Shown: positions 54,563-63,552, numbered from the stretch's first letter. The stretch: DNA of 64,000 bases from Isoptericola cucumis (GCF_014635665.1 NZ_BMDG01000015.1:51954-115953), one strand, 5' to 3'. Notes: generated from the sequence alone by a model not told the origin. A program made the numbers and translations.

Positions 54563-54602
54563 CCGGCCGGACCGAGGAGCCGAGCCGAGAGGCCGGACCG
54601 AA

Positions 54603-54645
54603 CGAGGAAGGGACGGACCGCAGCCCGCGGTCCGTCCCTTCCTCG
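54603..54645. terminator. Terminator between yceI and rex
   Basis: A perfect 19-bp stem (CGAGGAAGGGACGGACCGC with its reverse complement) and a 5-base loop AGCCC lie between convergent genes. Confidence 0.88.
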
Positions 54646-54670
54646 CGTCTCCCCTCGGCGTCCCGGCGCG

Positions 54671-55339
54671 CTACCGCGGGGCGCTCGGCGTGCCGTTGGT
54701 GGCCGCGCGGGCGGCGGCGTGGAACGCGAGGATCTGCAGCTCGCCGGCCACGTCCACCGAGCGCACGACGACGTCCTCGGGCAGCTGCAGGGCCACCGGC
54801 GCGAAGGAGAGGATCTCCCGCACGCCGCACGCGACGACCCGCTCGGCGAGCCCCTGCGCGACCGGCCCCGGCGTCGCGAGCACCACCATCGACACGCCGC
54901 ACCGCTCGAGCACCTCCTCGAGCGCGTCCACGTGCTCGATCGCGATCCCGGCCGCCGAGCGCCCGACCACCTGCGGGTCGGCGTCGAGCAGCGCCACCAC
55001 CTGGAAGCCGCGCGCGGCGTAGCCCGAGTAGTTCGCCAGGGCGTGCCCCAGGTTGCCGATGCCGACGATGGCCAGCTTGTGCTCCGACCCCAGCCCCAGG
55101 GCCGCGGCGATGTACGACGCGAGCGACTGCACGTCGTAGCCCACGCCGCGCGTGCCGAAGGACCCCAGGTACGACAGGTCCTTGCGCAGCTGCGCCGACC
55201 CCACGCCGGACCGTTCCGCCAGCTCCGAGGACGACGTCGTCGTCACCCCCGCGTCCGCCAGGTCGCGCAGTGCGCGCAGATAGTAGGGCAGCCGCGCCAC
55301 CGTCGCGGCCGGCACCGTCGCCTCACCGAGCTCGATCAC
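54671..55339 (-). CDS. rex: Redox-sensing repressor Rex
   Basis: 222 aa. The N-terminal winged helix (SSSELAERSGVGSAQLRKDLSYLGSFGTRGVGYDVQSL) reads the operator and the Rossmann domain (LAIVGIGNLGHALANYSGY) binds NADH/NAD+. It senses the cytosolic redox ratio and controls respiratory genes; the best candidate site in the window is at 5856-5873. GTG start, 19 bases after the glutaredoxin-like gene. Confidence 0.96.
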   Translation of the reverse strand: MIELGEATVPAATVARLPYYLRALRDLADAGVTTTSSSELAERSGVGSAQLRKDLSYLGSFGTRGVGYDVQSLASYIAAALGLGSEHKLAIVGIGNLGHALANYSGYAARGFQVVALLDADPQVVGRSAAGIAIEHVDALEEVLERCGVSMVVLATPGPVAQGLAERVVACGVREILSFAPVALQLPEDVVVRSVDVAGELQILAFHAAARAATNGTPSAPR

Positions 55340-55358
55340 GTCCGAATTCCTCCCCAGG

Positions 55359-55673
55359 TCACCCGGCCAGCCGTCGCGCGAGCCGCGCGCCGTCCACCCG
55401 CCAGAAACCCTGCTGCACGCCGTCCACCTCGACGACGGGCACGTAGTCCCCGTATCGCGCCACCAGGTCCCCCGCCGTACCGCCGGCGCCGGCCCTGCTG
55501 TCGAGCCCGGCGTCGGTGCCGGCCTCGATGTCCACCTCGCGCCACTGCTCGCCCGCTGCCGCGCAGACCTCGGCCACCACCACCCGTGCGTCCTCGCACA
55601 GGTGGCAGCCCTGCCGGGTGTACAGCACGACCCGAGGTACGTCGACGGATCCTGGCGGCCTGCTCACGAGCAC
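55359..55673 (-). CDS. Glutaredoxin-like protein
   Basis: 104 aa. Thioredoxin fold with CxxC in VVLYTRQGCHLCEDARVVV and a cis-proline region YVPVVEVDG. Genes like this commonly precede rex in actinobacteria. GTG at 55673 is the longest start; a GTG two codons later is possible. Partner and role are unknown. Confidence 0.85.
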   Translation of the reverse strand: MLVSRPPGSVDVPRVVLYTRQGCHLCEDARVVVAEVCAAAGEQWREVDIEAGTDAGLDSRAGAGGTAGDLVARYGDYVPVVEVDGVQQGFWRVDGARLARRLAG

Positions 55674-55702
55674 AGCGTAGCCGCGCCGATACAGTTGTCC
55701 GC

Positions 55703-56509
55703 ATGCCGTCGTCCGTCGTGCCCCCCGAACCTCCGGCCCGGGCCGCGGCGTTCTTCGACGTCGACAACACGATCATCCGCGGGGCCAGCGCCTTCCACCT
55801 CGCCCGCGCCCTGTACCAGCGGCGCTTCTTCGGCACGATGGACCTGGTGCGCTTCGCGCTCATCCAGGCGAAGTACCTGCTCTTCGGCGAGTCGCGCACC
55901 CAGATCGAGTCGGTGCGCAGCAGGGCCCTGTCGCTCATCGCCGGCCGGTCGGTCGCGGAGATCACCGCCGTCGGCGAGGAGGTCTACGACACCGTCCTCG
56001 AGCTGCGCATCTTCCCGGGCACCAAGCGCCTGCTCGACGAGCACCTGGCCGCGGGCGACCAGGTCTGGCTCGTGACGGCGACCCCGGTCGAGGTGGGCGG
56101 GCTCATCGCCCGCCGGCTGGGCGCCACCGGCTGCCTCGGCACCATCGCGGAGCACTCGGGCGGCTTCTACACGGGCCGGCTGGTCGGCGACCTCATGCAC
56201 GGCGAGGCCAAGGGGGCGGCCGTGCGGGAGCTGGCCGACCGGGAGGGCCTCGACCTCTCCGCCTCGTACGCCTACGGCGACTCGCTCAACGACCTGCCGA
56301 TGATGCGCTCGGTGGGCCACCCCTGCCCGATCAACCCCGACGTGCGGCTGCGCCGGCACGCCAAGGACATCGGGTGGCCGATCCGGGAGTTCCGCGGTCG
56401 CGGGCGACGCGTGGCCGGCCGTGGCATGAAGACCGCGTCGTGGGCGGGCGCGGCCTGGGTGGCGGGCCTGGTGCTGCGCGCGATCAGCCGGCGGCTGCGG
56501 GGCCTCTGA
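55703..56509 (+). CDS. HAD-IB family phosphatase
   Basis: 268 aa. Nucleophile motif AAFFDVDNTIIRGAS, motif II in VWLVTATPVEV, and the acidic motif YAYGDSLNDLPMM. It belongs to the SerB/phosphatidylglycerophosphatase-like IB branch that often acts on phospholipid or serine phosphates. The C-terminal helix (TASWAGAAWVAGLVLRAISRRL) may bind the membrane. Its stop codon lies in a 17-bp direct duplication (TGACCACGCCCGGCGAC twice). Confidence 0.88.
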   Translation: MPSSVVPPEPPARAAAFFDVDNTIIRGASAFHLARALYQRRFFGTMDLVRFALIQAKYLLFGESRTQIESVRSRALSLIAGRSVAEITAVGEEVYDTVLELRIFPGTKRLLDEHLAAGDQVWLVTATPVEVGGLIARRLGATGCLGTIAEHSGGFYTGRLVGDLMHGEAKGAAVRELADREGLDLSASYAYGDSLNDLPMMRSVGHPCPINPDVRLRRHAKDIGWPIREFRGRGRRVAGRGMKTASWAGAAWVAGLVLRAISRRLRGL

Positions 56510-56559
56510 CCACGCCCGGCGACTGACCACGCCCGGCGACGACCGCGCCCGAGACGCGT

Positions 56560-56595
56560 CGAGCCCGGCACCCTCGCGAGGAGGGTCCGGGCTCG
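56560..56595. terminator. Terminator between HAD phosphatase and bS22 genes
   Basis: CGAGCCCGGCACCCTC pairs with GAGGGTCCGGGCTCG with one bulged base and a short loop, between two convergent genes. Confidence 0.75.
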
Positions 56596-56626
56596 TTGCG
56601 TACCCCGCCGGTCGGCGGGGGCGGCG

Positions 56627-56725
56627 TCACTTCTTGTTGCGGCGCTGGTGACGCGTCCTGCGAAGCAGCTTGCGGTGCTTCTTCTTCGCCATGCGCTTGC
56701 GGCGCTTCTTGATGACGGAGCCCAT
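56627..56725 (-). CDS. Ribosomal protein bS22 (AURKAIP1/COX24-like), 32 residues
   Basis: [18 protein letters not shown] and then [14 protein letters not shown], almost entirely Lys/Arg. This matches the tiny small-subunit protein bS22 known from mycobacterial and other actinobacterial ribosomes. TGAGGA lies upstream of the ATG. It is easily missed because of its size. Highly basic composition and exact family start make the call firm. Confidence 0.92.
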   Translation of the reverse strand: MGSVIKKRRKRMAKKKHRKLLRRTRHQRRNKK

Positions 56726-56905
56726 GAGGTCCTCACAATGCTGGTCGGGTGGTGGAGCACGGTTGGTCCCACGAGCCCTGTGACCAGGTGCAGCCGACCA
56801 ACGCGGAAAAGTCCGTCCCTCAGACTACCCGATGCTTCTTCGTGCCAGGAACGCCGGCCCCGCCCCCGCCGGCAGAAAAAAGCCGTCCCGGCTTTGCGCG
56901 CCACC

Positions 56906-56930
56906 TTGCATGCAACCTAGAGTGCAACGC
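56906..56930 (+). promoter_or_regulatory. Leaderless promoter and palindrome of the GntR gene
   Basis: TAGAGT (56918-56923) lies seven bases before the ATG, so the transcript likely begins at or very near the start codon. The perfect palindrome TTGCATGCAA (56906-56915) in the promoter is a good autoregulatory operator candidate; a further TGCA follows at 56923. Confidence 0.55.
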
Positions 56931-57566
56931 ATGCCTGCCCCCTCCGGCGCCGCCGAGCGCGCCTACGAGCACACCAAGACGAGGATCCTGTCCGGCGAGA
57001 TCCCCGGCGGCCGGCTCCTGTCCGAGGGCGAGGTGGCCGCCGAGCTCGGCATCAGCCGCACCCCGGTCCACGAGGCGTTCCTGCGCCTGGACGCCGAGCA
57101 CCTCCTCGCCGTGTCCTCCCGGCGCGGCGCCGCCGTCGTGCCGATGGCGCCCGACGAGGCCCGCGACGTGCTGGAGATGCGCGAGGCGATCGAGCTCTCC
57201 ACCGCGCGTCGGGCGCTGGCGCACGGCGCCCCGCCCGTCGAGACCCTCGACGCGATGCGCGCCAGCCTGCAGGACCAGCGGGAGGCCGCCGCGGCCGGCG
57301 ACGTCGAGGCGTTCGTCGAGGCGGACGGCCGGTTCCACACGGTCCTCGTGGTCGCGTCGCGCAACCAGACCGCCCAGCAGTTCCACGGCCTGCTGCGCGA
57401 CCGGCAGCAGCGGCTGCGCCGCCAGCTCCTGCACGTCGGCCCGCAACAGGTCGCATCGTCCCTGGGCGACCACGAGGCGATGCTCGCCGCCGCCGAGCAG
57501 GGCGACGTCGAGGAGTTCTGCCGCCTGGTCGGCGAGCACGTGCGCCGGCACCGCGGCATCCTCTGA
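56931..57566 (+). CDS. GntR/FadR-family regulator
   Basis: 211 aa. The winged helix is YEHTKTRILSGEIPGGRLLSEGEVAAELGISRTPVHEAFLRLDAEHLL; the C-terminal FCD-type helical domain has metal-site residues in EADGRFHTVLV and HEAML. It is translationally coupled to the MFS transporter that follows (TGATG) and probably regulates it. The effector is unknown. Confidence 0.9.
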   Translation: MPAPSGAAERAYEHTKTRILSGEIPGGRLLSEGEVAAELGISRTPVHEAFLRLDAEHLLAVSSRRGAAVVPMAPDEARDVLEMREAIELSTARRALAHGAPPVETLDAMRASLQDQREAAAAGDVEAFVEADGRFHTVLVVASRNQTAQQFHGLLRDRQQRLRRQLLHVGPQQVASSLGDHEAMLAAAEQGDVEEFCRLVGEHVRRHRGIL

Positions 57567-58783
57567 TGGCCCGGGGGACGCAGGGCTGGAAGGGCGTCTT
57601 CGGCGCCCTCTTCGTGTGCTCCTGGGCGGGCAACCAGTTCAGCCCGATGCTGCTCATGTACGAGGACGTGCACGGCTACGGCGACACCACGGTCAACACC
57701 TTCCTCGGCGTGTACGTGCTGGGGCTCGCGCCGGCGCTGCTGGTGGCGGGCGCCCTGTCCGACCGGCACGGCCGGCGGCCGGTGATGTTCGCGGGCACCC
57801 TCCTCGCCATGGCCGCGAGCGCCGTGCTCGCCTTCGGCGCGCTCGGCCCGGCACCCATCTACGTGGGCCGGCTGCTGGCGGGCCTGACGGTGGGCACCGC
57901 GATGGCCGTCGGCACGAGCTGGCTCAAGGAGCTGTCGCAGGTCCCCTACGACCGGACCGCCGACGCCGGGTCGGGCGCGCGCCGCGCGTCGCTCGCCTTC
58001 ACGCTCGGGTCCGGGCTGGGCGCGCTGGTCGCGGGGTCGCTCGGGCAGTGGGGCCCCTGGCCCGAGGAGCTGCCCTACCTGGTGCACCTGGTGGTCACCG
58101 TGCCGTTCGCCGTGTGGGTGCTCCGCGTCCCGGAGACGAGCACGGGCGGCGGCGTGCCGGGGCCGCTGCGCGCGCAGCTGCGGGTCCCGGCCGCCGGGCA
58201 CCGGCGCTTCACGCGGGTCGTGCTCGTCGTCGCGCCCTGGATCTTCGCGGTGGCCGCCCTCGCCTACGGGTACACGCCCGTCCTGCTGCGCGCGCAGGCC
58301 GGCGACCTGGGCGTGGCGTACGCGACGCTGCTGACGGTCGTGTGCCTCGGCGTCGCCGCCGTGGTGCAGCCGGCCGCGAAGCGGCTGGACGCGGCCGACA
58401 GCGCGCGCGGCCTCACGGTGGCCGTCGTGGTCCTGGTGGCGGCCGTGGGCGCCGTCGGCGCGGCGGTCGCGGCCTCCTCGCCCGGGTGGGGCGTCGCCGC
58501 CGCGGTGGTGGCCGGCGTCGGCATCGGCATCGGGCTCTCGTCGGGCCTGATGGAGGTGCAGCGCATCGCCGGCCCGCGCGACCTCGCCGGCCTCACGGGC
58601 GTGTTCTACGCTGTCGCCTACGCGGGCTTCCTGCTGCCCGCGGCGATGGCGGCGGTCACGCCCCCGTTCACGACGACGGCGCTCTTCGGCGTCCTGCTCG
58701 TGCTCGGCGGGGTGTCCGTCGCGGTCGTCGTGGCGGGCTACCGCCGGCACCTGCCCGGCACCGTGCCGGGTGGGCTCCCCTGA
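57566..58783 (+). CDS. MFS transporter
   Basis: 405 aa with 12 membrane helices. The loop 2-3 signature is GALSDRHGRRPVMFAG. Start overlaps the GntR stop. The substrate cannot be read from the sequence; drug or small-molecule export is typical for a GntR-linked MFS pair. Confidence 0.88.
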   Translation: MARGTQGWKGVFGALFVCSWAGNQFSPMLLMYEDVHGYGDTTVNTFLGVYVLGLAPALLVAGALSDRHGRRPVMFAGTLLAMAASAVLAFGALGPAPIYVGRLLAGLTVGTAMAVGTSWLKELSQVPYDRTADAGSGARRASLAFTLGSGLGALVAGSLGQWGPWPEELPYLVHLVVTVPFAVWVLRVPETSTGGGVPGPLRAQLRVPAAGHRRFTRVVLVVAPWIFAVAALAYGYTPVLLRAQAGDLGVAYATLLTVVCLGVAAVVQPAAKRLDAADSARGLTVAVVVLVAAVGAVGAAVAASSPGWGVAAAVVAGVGIGIGLSSGLMEVQRIAGPRDLAGLTGVFYAVAYAGFLLPAAMAAVTPPFTTTALFGVLLVLGGVSVAVVVAGYRRHLPGTVPGGLP

Positions 58784-58810
58784 GCGCCGGTCCCCTGGAC
58801 GGCTGGCGGG

Positions 58811-59716
58811 TCAGGCCGGGCGCTCGTCGAGGACCCGGTCGAGCGCCGCCCGGCCCGCCGGGCCCCAGGCCGGCTTGCCGCCGGGCAGGCCGCGGTCCCC
58901 GTTCTGGCCCATCAGCATGAGGAAGAGGCTCTTCAGCGCGGCCAGCCCGCGGGCGCGCCGGACCGTCGCCTCGTCGGCCCCCGCGTACGCGGCGAAGAAG
59001 CGCGCGGCCGCACCCGCCGGCAGCAGCACCCACGCGGCCGCGAGGTCCAGGGCCGGGTCGCCGGCGAACAGGTCGCCGAAGTCGACGACGCCCGCCAGCG
59101 TCCCGTCCGCGACGACCACGTTCGCGGGGTGCAGGTCGCCGTGCACCCACACCGGCGGGCCCTCCCACGCGGGGGCCGCGGCGGCGTCGGCCCAGACGCG
59201 CCGGACGCCGGCGAGGTCCCCGACCGCTGCGGCGTCGACGGCACCGAGGAACTGCTCGAAGCCGTCCGTGCTGTCCCGCGGGTGCGCGCCGCGGACCGGG
59301 TCGACCGGGGCGTCGGCGGGCGCCGCCACGTGCAGCGCCCGCAGGAACCCCGCCAGGGTCTCGGCCGCGTGCGCGCCTCGGGTGATCGACCCGCGGTCCA
59401 GCGGCAGGCCCGGCACCCACGTCACGACCGTCCAGATCTTGTCGAACCGCTCGGAGGGGGTGCCGCTGCGCACCGGGACCGGGATCGGCAGCGGCAGGCG
59501 CGGCGCGAGCAGCGGGAGCCACCGCCGCTCCCTGAGCTGCTGGTCGGGACCCGGGTCCATGCGCTGGACCCGCACGGCCAGGTCGTCCCCCAGGCGCCAC
59601 ATCTGGTTGCCCCAGCCGCCCTCCACCTCGCGCAGGGGCAGGTCGGCGAGGTCCGGGTGCTGGTCGCGCAGCAGGTCCCGGAGCAGGTCGGCGGTGATCG
59701 CGGCGTCCGTCGGCAT
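58811..59716 (-). CDS. Aminoglycoside phosphotransferase-family kinase
   Basis: 301 aa, APH fold. Brenner motif VWVHGDLHPANVVV with catalytic D and metal motif VVDFGDLFAGDPALDLA. The N-lobe has EGGWGNQMWRLGDDLAVRVQRM. Family members phosphorylate antibiotics, homoserine, choline or other small molecules; a resistance role should not be assumed. ATG at 59716. Confidence 0.87.
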   Translation of the reverse strand: MPTDAAITADLLRDLLRDQHPDLADLPLREVEGGWGNQMWRLGDDLAVRVQRMDPGPDQQLRERRWLPLLAPRLPLPIPVPVRSGTPSERFDKIWTVVTWVPGLPLDRGSITRGAHAAETLAGFLRALHVAAPADAPVDPVRGAHPRDSTDGFEQFLGAVDAAAVGDLAGVRRVWADAAAAPAWEGPPVWVHGDLHPANVVVADGTLAGVVDFGDLFAGDPALDLAAAWVLLPAGAAARFFAAYAGADEATVRRARGLAALKSLFLMLMGQNGDRGLPGGKPAWGPAGRAALDRVLDERPA

Positions 59717-59752
59717 GGCACGCGACCGTACCGCCCGGCCAGGACGTCCGTC

Positions 59753-60055
59753 GTGAGGCCGGCCGGCGCCCTGGTCTCCACCCCCGGCATCGTGGTCAGC
59801 GGCGCGGCCGTGGCGCTCACCGGGGGCGCGCTGGCCCGGTCGTGGCACCGGCCGGCGTGGTGGTGGCTCGCGGCGGTCGGCGCCGTCGGCCTGGTCGCGG
59901 GTGCCCTGCTGGTCGTGCGCCTCGACGTGCGGTGGGGCGGCCTGCTCGAGCGGGTGGCGCTGTGGCCGTCGTTCGCCGCGTGCACGCTCGTCGCCGTCGC
60001 CCTGCTGGTGCGCGCCCGGCGCGGGGCGGCGCCCCGGGCGGTTCAGTCCCGGTAG
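59753..60055 (+). CDS. Small hydrophobic protein, possibly a DUF998 fragment
   Basis: About 100 aa from a GTG, with three hydrophobic stretches (VVSGAAVALTGGALA, WWLAAVGAVGLVAGALLVV and LWPSFAACTLVAVALLVRA). The last part, GLLERVALWPSFAACTLVAVALL, recalls the end of DUF998 membrane proteins, which are twice as long, so it may be a truncated gene. It overlaps the end of the convergent deacetylase gene by 13 bases. Confidence 0.4.
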   Translation: MRPAGALVSTPGIVVSGAAVALTGGALARSWHRPAWWWLAAVGAVGLVAGALLVVRLDVRWGGLLERVALWPSFAACTLVAVALLVRARRGAAPRAVQSR

Positions 60056-61218
60056 GGGTCGAGGCCCCACGTGGGGAAGACGTGCCGGCGCGTGGCCAGG
60101 ATCGCGCGGTCGACGTCGTCGGACGGGTCGTAGCCGTCGGACCACGGGCGCCACTCGGCCTCGCCCGTGCCGAGCCGTTCCGCGGGGTCGAGCCCCGACA
60201 GCTCCTCGACCTCGTGCCGCCACGCCGCGGGCAGCTGCAGCCCCGGCGGCAGCGGCACGTGCGCCGCCTCCGCGACGAGGCTCGCCCACACCAGCGGCAC
60301 GACGTCGACGACCGCGTACCCGCCGCCGCCGAGCGCCACCCAGCGACCGCGGGCGACCTCGTGCGCCAGGTCGTGCACCCACCGCGCCGCGGTGCGCTGC
60401 GCGTCGACGCTCACGTCCAGGTCCGTCAGCGGGTCGTTGCCGTGCGCGTCGCACCCGTGCTGCGAGACGATCGCCTGCGGACCGAACTCGCGCACCACCG
60501 CGGGCACGACGGCGTCCAGGGCGCGCAGCCAGCGGCCGCCGTCGGTCCGGGGCGGGAGGGCGACGTTGACGGCCGTGCCCTGGGCCGCCGTCCCGCCGAT
60601 GTCCGCCGGGTTGCCGGTGCCGGGGAACAGCGTGTGCCCGTCCTGGTGCACGGAGACGGTGAGCACGCGCGGGTCGTCCCAGAAGATCGACTCGACCCCG
60701 TCGCCGTGGTGCGCGTCGAGGTCCACGTACGCGACGCGGTCGGCGCCCAGGTCCAGCAGCCGCTGCACCGCCGCGGCGGCGTCGTTGTAGATGCAGAAGC
60801 CGGACGCCGCGCCGCGCCGCGCGTGGTGCATCCCGCCGGCCACGTTCACCGCGTGCGCCACGCGCCCGGACCACACGGACTCGGCGGCGTCCACCGACGC
60901 CGCCACCAGCCGGGCACCCGCCTCGTGCATGGTGGCGAAGACCGGATCGTCCTCCGTGCCGAGCCCGCGGGCCGGGTCCGACTGACCGGTGGTCGCCGCG
61001 CGCCGCACCGCGGCGACGTACTCGGGGTCGTGCACCGTCTGCACGACGGCGTCGTCGGCCGGGTCGACGTCGCCCACCTCCAGCGAGGGCGCCTCGAGCA
61101 GGCCGAGCTCGGCGACCAGGCGCATCGTGAGGTCGAGACGGGCCGGCGCCATCGGGTGCCCGGGACCGAAGTCGTACCGCAGCAGCTCGGGGCTCCACAG
61201 CAGCCGGGCGACGCACAT
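60043..61218 (-). CDS. AcuC-like histone-deacetylase-family protein
   Basis: 391 aa. Catalytic and zinc residues appear in GGMHHARRGAASGFCIYND, YVDLDAHHGDGVE and the later QHGCDAHGNDPLTDL and GGGGYAVVD motifs. It probably removes acetyl groups from proteins such as acetyl-CoA synthetase (AcuC role). The ATG at 61218 matches the family start (LLWSPELLRYDFGPGHPM); a longer frame upstream has no support. Confidence 0.9.
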   Translation of the reverse strand: MCVARLLWSPELLRYDFGPGHPMAPARLDLTMRLVAELGLLEAPSLEVGDVDPADDAVVQTVHDPEYVAAVRRAATTGQSDPARGLGTEDDPVFATMHEAGARLVAASVDAAESVWSGRVAHAVNVAGGMHHARRGAASGFCIYNDAAAAVQRLLDLGADRVAYVDLDAHHGDGVESIFWDDPRVLTVSVHQDGHTLFPGTGNPADIGGTAAQGTAVNVALPPRTDGGRWLRALDAVVPAVVREFGPQAIVSQHGCDAHGNDPLTDLDVSVDAQRTAARWVHDLAHEVARGRWVALGGGGYAVVDVVPLVWASLVAEAAHVPLPPGLQLPAAWRHEVEELSGLDPAERLGTGEAEWRPWSDGYDPSDDVDRAILATRRHVFPTWGLDPYRD

Positions 61219-61316
61219 CCCGTCACGGTAGCCCACGGCGTGGCAGGCTGGGGCCGCGTGGTCCGTCACCGAGACGGGCCACGCGCTGGCGCGGCGCGTG
61301 GTGGGAAGGGAGTCGG

Positions 61317-62705
61317 GTGGCGACGACGTGGGGCAGCCGCATGCTGTCGCTGCGCGGCTGGGTGGACCAGGCTGCACGGGAGTACCCCGCGCGGCTCGCG
61401 ATGACGGTCTTCGCGGCCGTCATCACCCTGTTCACCCTGCTGCTCCTGCCGCCGTGGGCGACCGCCTCGGGCCGCGGGGCGTCGCTGGTCGACGCGCTGT
61501 TCACGGCGACGTCGGCCGTCTGCGTGACCGGCCTGGTCGTGGTCGACACCGCGAGCTACTGGTCGGAGTACGGGCAGGTCGTCATCCTGCTGGGCATCAA
61601 GATCGGCGGCCTCGGCGTGATGACGCTCGCGTCGCTGCTCGGGCTGGCGGTGTCGCGGCGTCTCGGCCTCACCCAGAAGCTGCTCACCGCCTCGGAGACC
61701 AAGACCGAGCGGCTCGGCGAGGTCGGCGCCCTGCTGCGCACGATCATCATCACCGCCACCTCGATCGAGATGGCGATCGCGCTGATGCTGTTCCCGCGGT
61801 TCCTCGCGCTGGGCGACCCCGCCGGGCAGGCGGCCTGGCACTCCCTGTTCTACGGGATCTCGTCGTTCAACAACGCAGGGTTCGTGCCGACCGAGCACGG
61901 GCTGCTGCCCTTCGCGTCGGACTGGTTCGTGCTGCTGCCGATCGCCCTCGGGGTGTTCATCGGCTCGCTGGGCTTCCCCGTGATCCTCAACATCATGACC
62001 CACCGGCGGCGTCGTCATCACTGGATCCGGTCGCTGTCCCTGCACACCAAGCTCACCGTCACGACGAGCCTGGCGCTGCTGGGCGGCGGCGCGGTGCTCA
62101 TCGGGGTGCTGGAGTGGACGAACCCCGCGACCCTCGGGGCCCAGGACACCGGCACCCGCATCCTGTCGTCGATCTTCGCCTCGGTGATGCCCCGCTCGGG
62201 CGGGTTCAGCAGCGTCAACGTGCACGAGATGCACCAGGAGACCTGGCTGGTCACCGACGCGCTGATGTTCGTGGGCGGCGGCTCGGCGTCGACCGCCGGC
62301 GGCATCAAGGTCACGACGCTCGCCGTCATGCTGCTCGCCATCCTCTCGGAGGCGCGCGGTGACAAGGACACGGACGCCTTCGGGCGCCGCATCCCCCGCG
62401 ACACGATCCGGCTGGCGATCGCGGTGGTCTTCATGGGGGCGACGGCGGTGCTCGTGTCGTGCCTCGCGCTGCTGCGCATGACCCCGTTCAGCCTCTCGGA
62501 GGTGCTGTACGAGGTGATCTCGGCGTTCGCGACCGTGGGCCTGTCCACCGGCATCACGGCCGACCTGCCCGACCCGGCCAAGTTCTGGCTGAGCGGGCTG
62601 ATGTTCGTCGGGCGCGTGGGCGTGATCTCGCTCATGGGCGCGCTGGCCCTGCGCGACCGGCGGCGCATCGTACGCTTCCCCGAGGAACGTCCGATCGTCG
62701 GGTGA
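61317..62705 (+). CDS. TrkH/KtrB-family potassium channel subunit
   Basis: 462 aa with eight membrane helices and four pore loops: TSAVCVTGLVV, ISSFNNAGFV, MPRSGGFSSV and SAFATVGLSTGI. GTG start with GGAAGGG upstream. It forms the potassium pathway gated by the TrkA-like protein that follows. Its last codons and TGA lie in the arm of a hairpin repeat (62698-62778). Confidence 0.93.
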   Translation: MATTWGSRMLSLRGWVDQAAREYPARLAMTVFAAVITLFTLLLLPPWATASGRGASLVDALFTATSAVCVTGLVVVDTASYWSEYGQVVILLGIKIGGLGVMTLASLLGLAVSRRLGLTQKLLTASETKTERLGEVGALLRTIIITATSIEMAIALMLFPRFLALGDPAGQAAWHSLFYGISSFNNAGFVPTEHGLLPFASDWFVLLPIALGVFIGSLGFPVILNIMTHRRRRHHWIRSLSLHTKLTVTTSLALLGGGAVLIGVLEWTNPATLGAQDTGTRILSSIFASVMPRSGGFSSVNVHEMHQETWLVTDALMFVGGGSASTAGGIKVTTLAVMLLAILSEARGDKDTDAFGRRIPRDTIRLAIAVVFMGATAVLVSCLALLRMTPFSLSEVLYEVISAFATVGLSTGITADLPDPAKFWLSGLMFVGRVGVISLMGALALRDRRRIVRFPEERPIVG

Positions 62706-62778
62706 GTCGGAGGTGCCGCGGAGGGTGAGGGCCGAGGAACGAGGCACTCGCCCGAAGCAGAACCGCAGACTCACCCGA
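62698..62778 (+). repeat. Stop-codon-anchored repeat, copy D
   Basis: TCGGGTGAGTC (62698-62708, containing the upstream stop codon) pairs perfectly with GACTCACCCGA (62768-62778). The interior (GGAGGTGCCGCGGAGGGTGA, then GGGCCGAGGAACGAGGCACTCGCC and AGAACCGCA) is clearly homologous to the tandem copies at 13191-13368. It sits between two genes of one operon. Confidence 0.85.
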
Positions 62779-62834
62779 CCACGAGAATCGTGGGCTGACG
62801 GTCGACGCTCCGCCCTGACGTCGAGAGGAACCTC

Positions 62835-63512
62835 GTGCCCGAGAAGAAGACCCGCGAGCGAGAGCGGGACGCCGGCGTGCTCGTGGTGGGGCTGGGTCGG
62901 TTCGGCTCGGCCATCGCCGGGACCCTGGACCGCCTCGGCCAGGACGTCCTGGCCGTCGAGCGCGACGAGCGCCTGGTCGCGCAGTGGTCCGGCCGCCTGC
63001 CGCTCGTGGAGGCGGACGCGTCCAACCCGGAGGCGCTGGAGCAGCTCGGCGCGCGGGACTTCGGCGTCGCGGTGGTCGGCGTCGGCACCGAGCTGGAGGC
63101 GTCGGTGCTCATCACCGGCAACCTCGTCGACATGGGCACGCCGCAGATCTGGGCCAAGGCGATCTCCGCCGAGCACGGGCGCATCCTCACGCGCATCGGG
63201 GCGCACCACGTGGTCTTCCCGGAGTCGGACGCCGGGTCGCGCGTGGCCCACCTCGTCAGCGGCAAGATGCTCGACTACATCGAGGTGGAGGACGGGTTCA
63301 CCATCGTCAAGATGCGCCCGCCGAAGGAGATGCAGGGGTTCACGCTCGCCCAGTCGGACATCCGCAAGAAGTACGGCGTCACGGTCATCGGCGTGAAGTC
63401 CCCCGGCACCGAGTTCATCTACGCGACGCCCGAGACCCGGGTGAGCGCGAACGACCTGCTGGTCTGCTCCGGCCACGCCGAGCTGCTGGAGAGGTTCTCG
63501 GCCCGGCCGTAG
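62835..63512 (+). CDS. TrkA/KtrA-like potassium uptake regulatory subunit
   Basis: 225 aa. An RCK-N Rossmann domain (VLVVGLGRFGSAIAGTLDRLGQDVLAVERDE) is followed by an RCK-C domain (~135-225, FTLAQSDIRKKYGVTVIGVKSPG). It binds ATP or NAD and, with c-di-AMP in many Gram-positives, gates the channel subunit. GTG start, 129 bases after the channel gene; the gap contains repeat copy D. Confidence 0.93.
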   Translation: MPEKKTRERERDAGVLVVGLGRFGSAIAGTLDRLGQDVLAVERDERLVAQWSGRLPLVEADASNPEALEQLGARDFGVAVVGVGTELEASVLITGNLVDMGTPQIWAKAISAEHGRILTRIGAHHVVFPESDAGSRVAHLVSGKMLDYIEVEDGFTIVKMRPPKEMQGFTLAQSDIRKKYGVTVIGVKSPGTEFIYATPETRVSANDLLVCSGHAELLERFSARP

Positions 63513-63552
63513 GTCAGGTGGTGGGCAGGGCCGGCGGTGAGGTCAGGCGACG

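Noticed and set aside
58811..59716. Kinase gene considered as an antibiotic resistance gene.
   Set aside because: The APH fold is shared by many metabolic kinases and no resistance-specific subfamily features can be read here.
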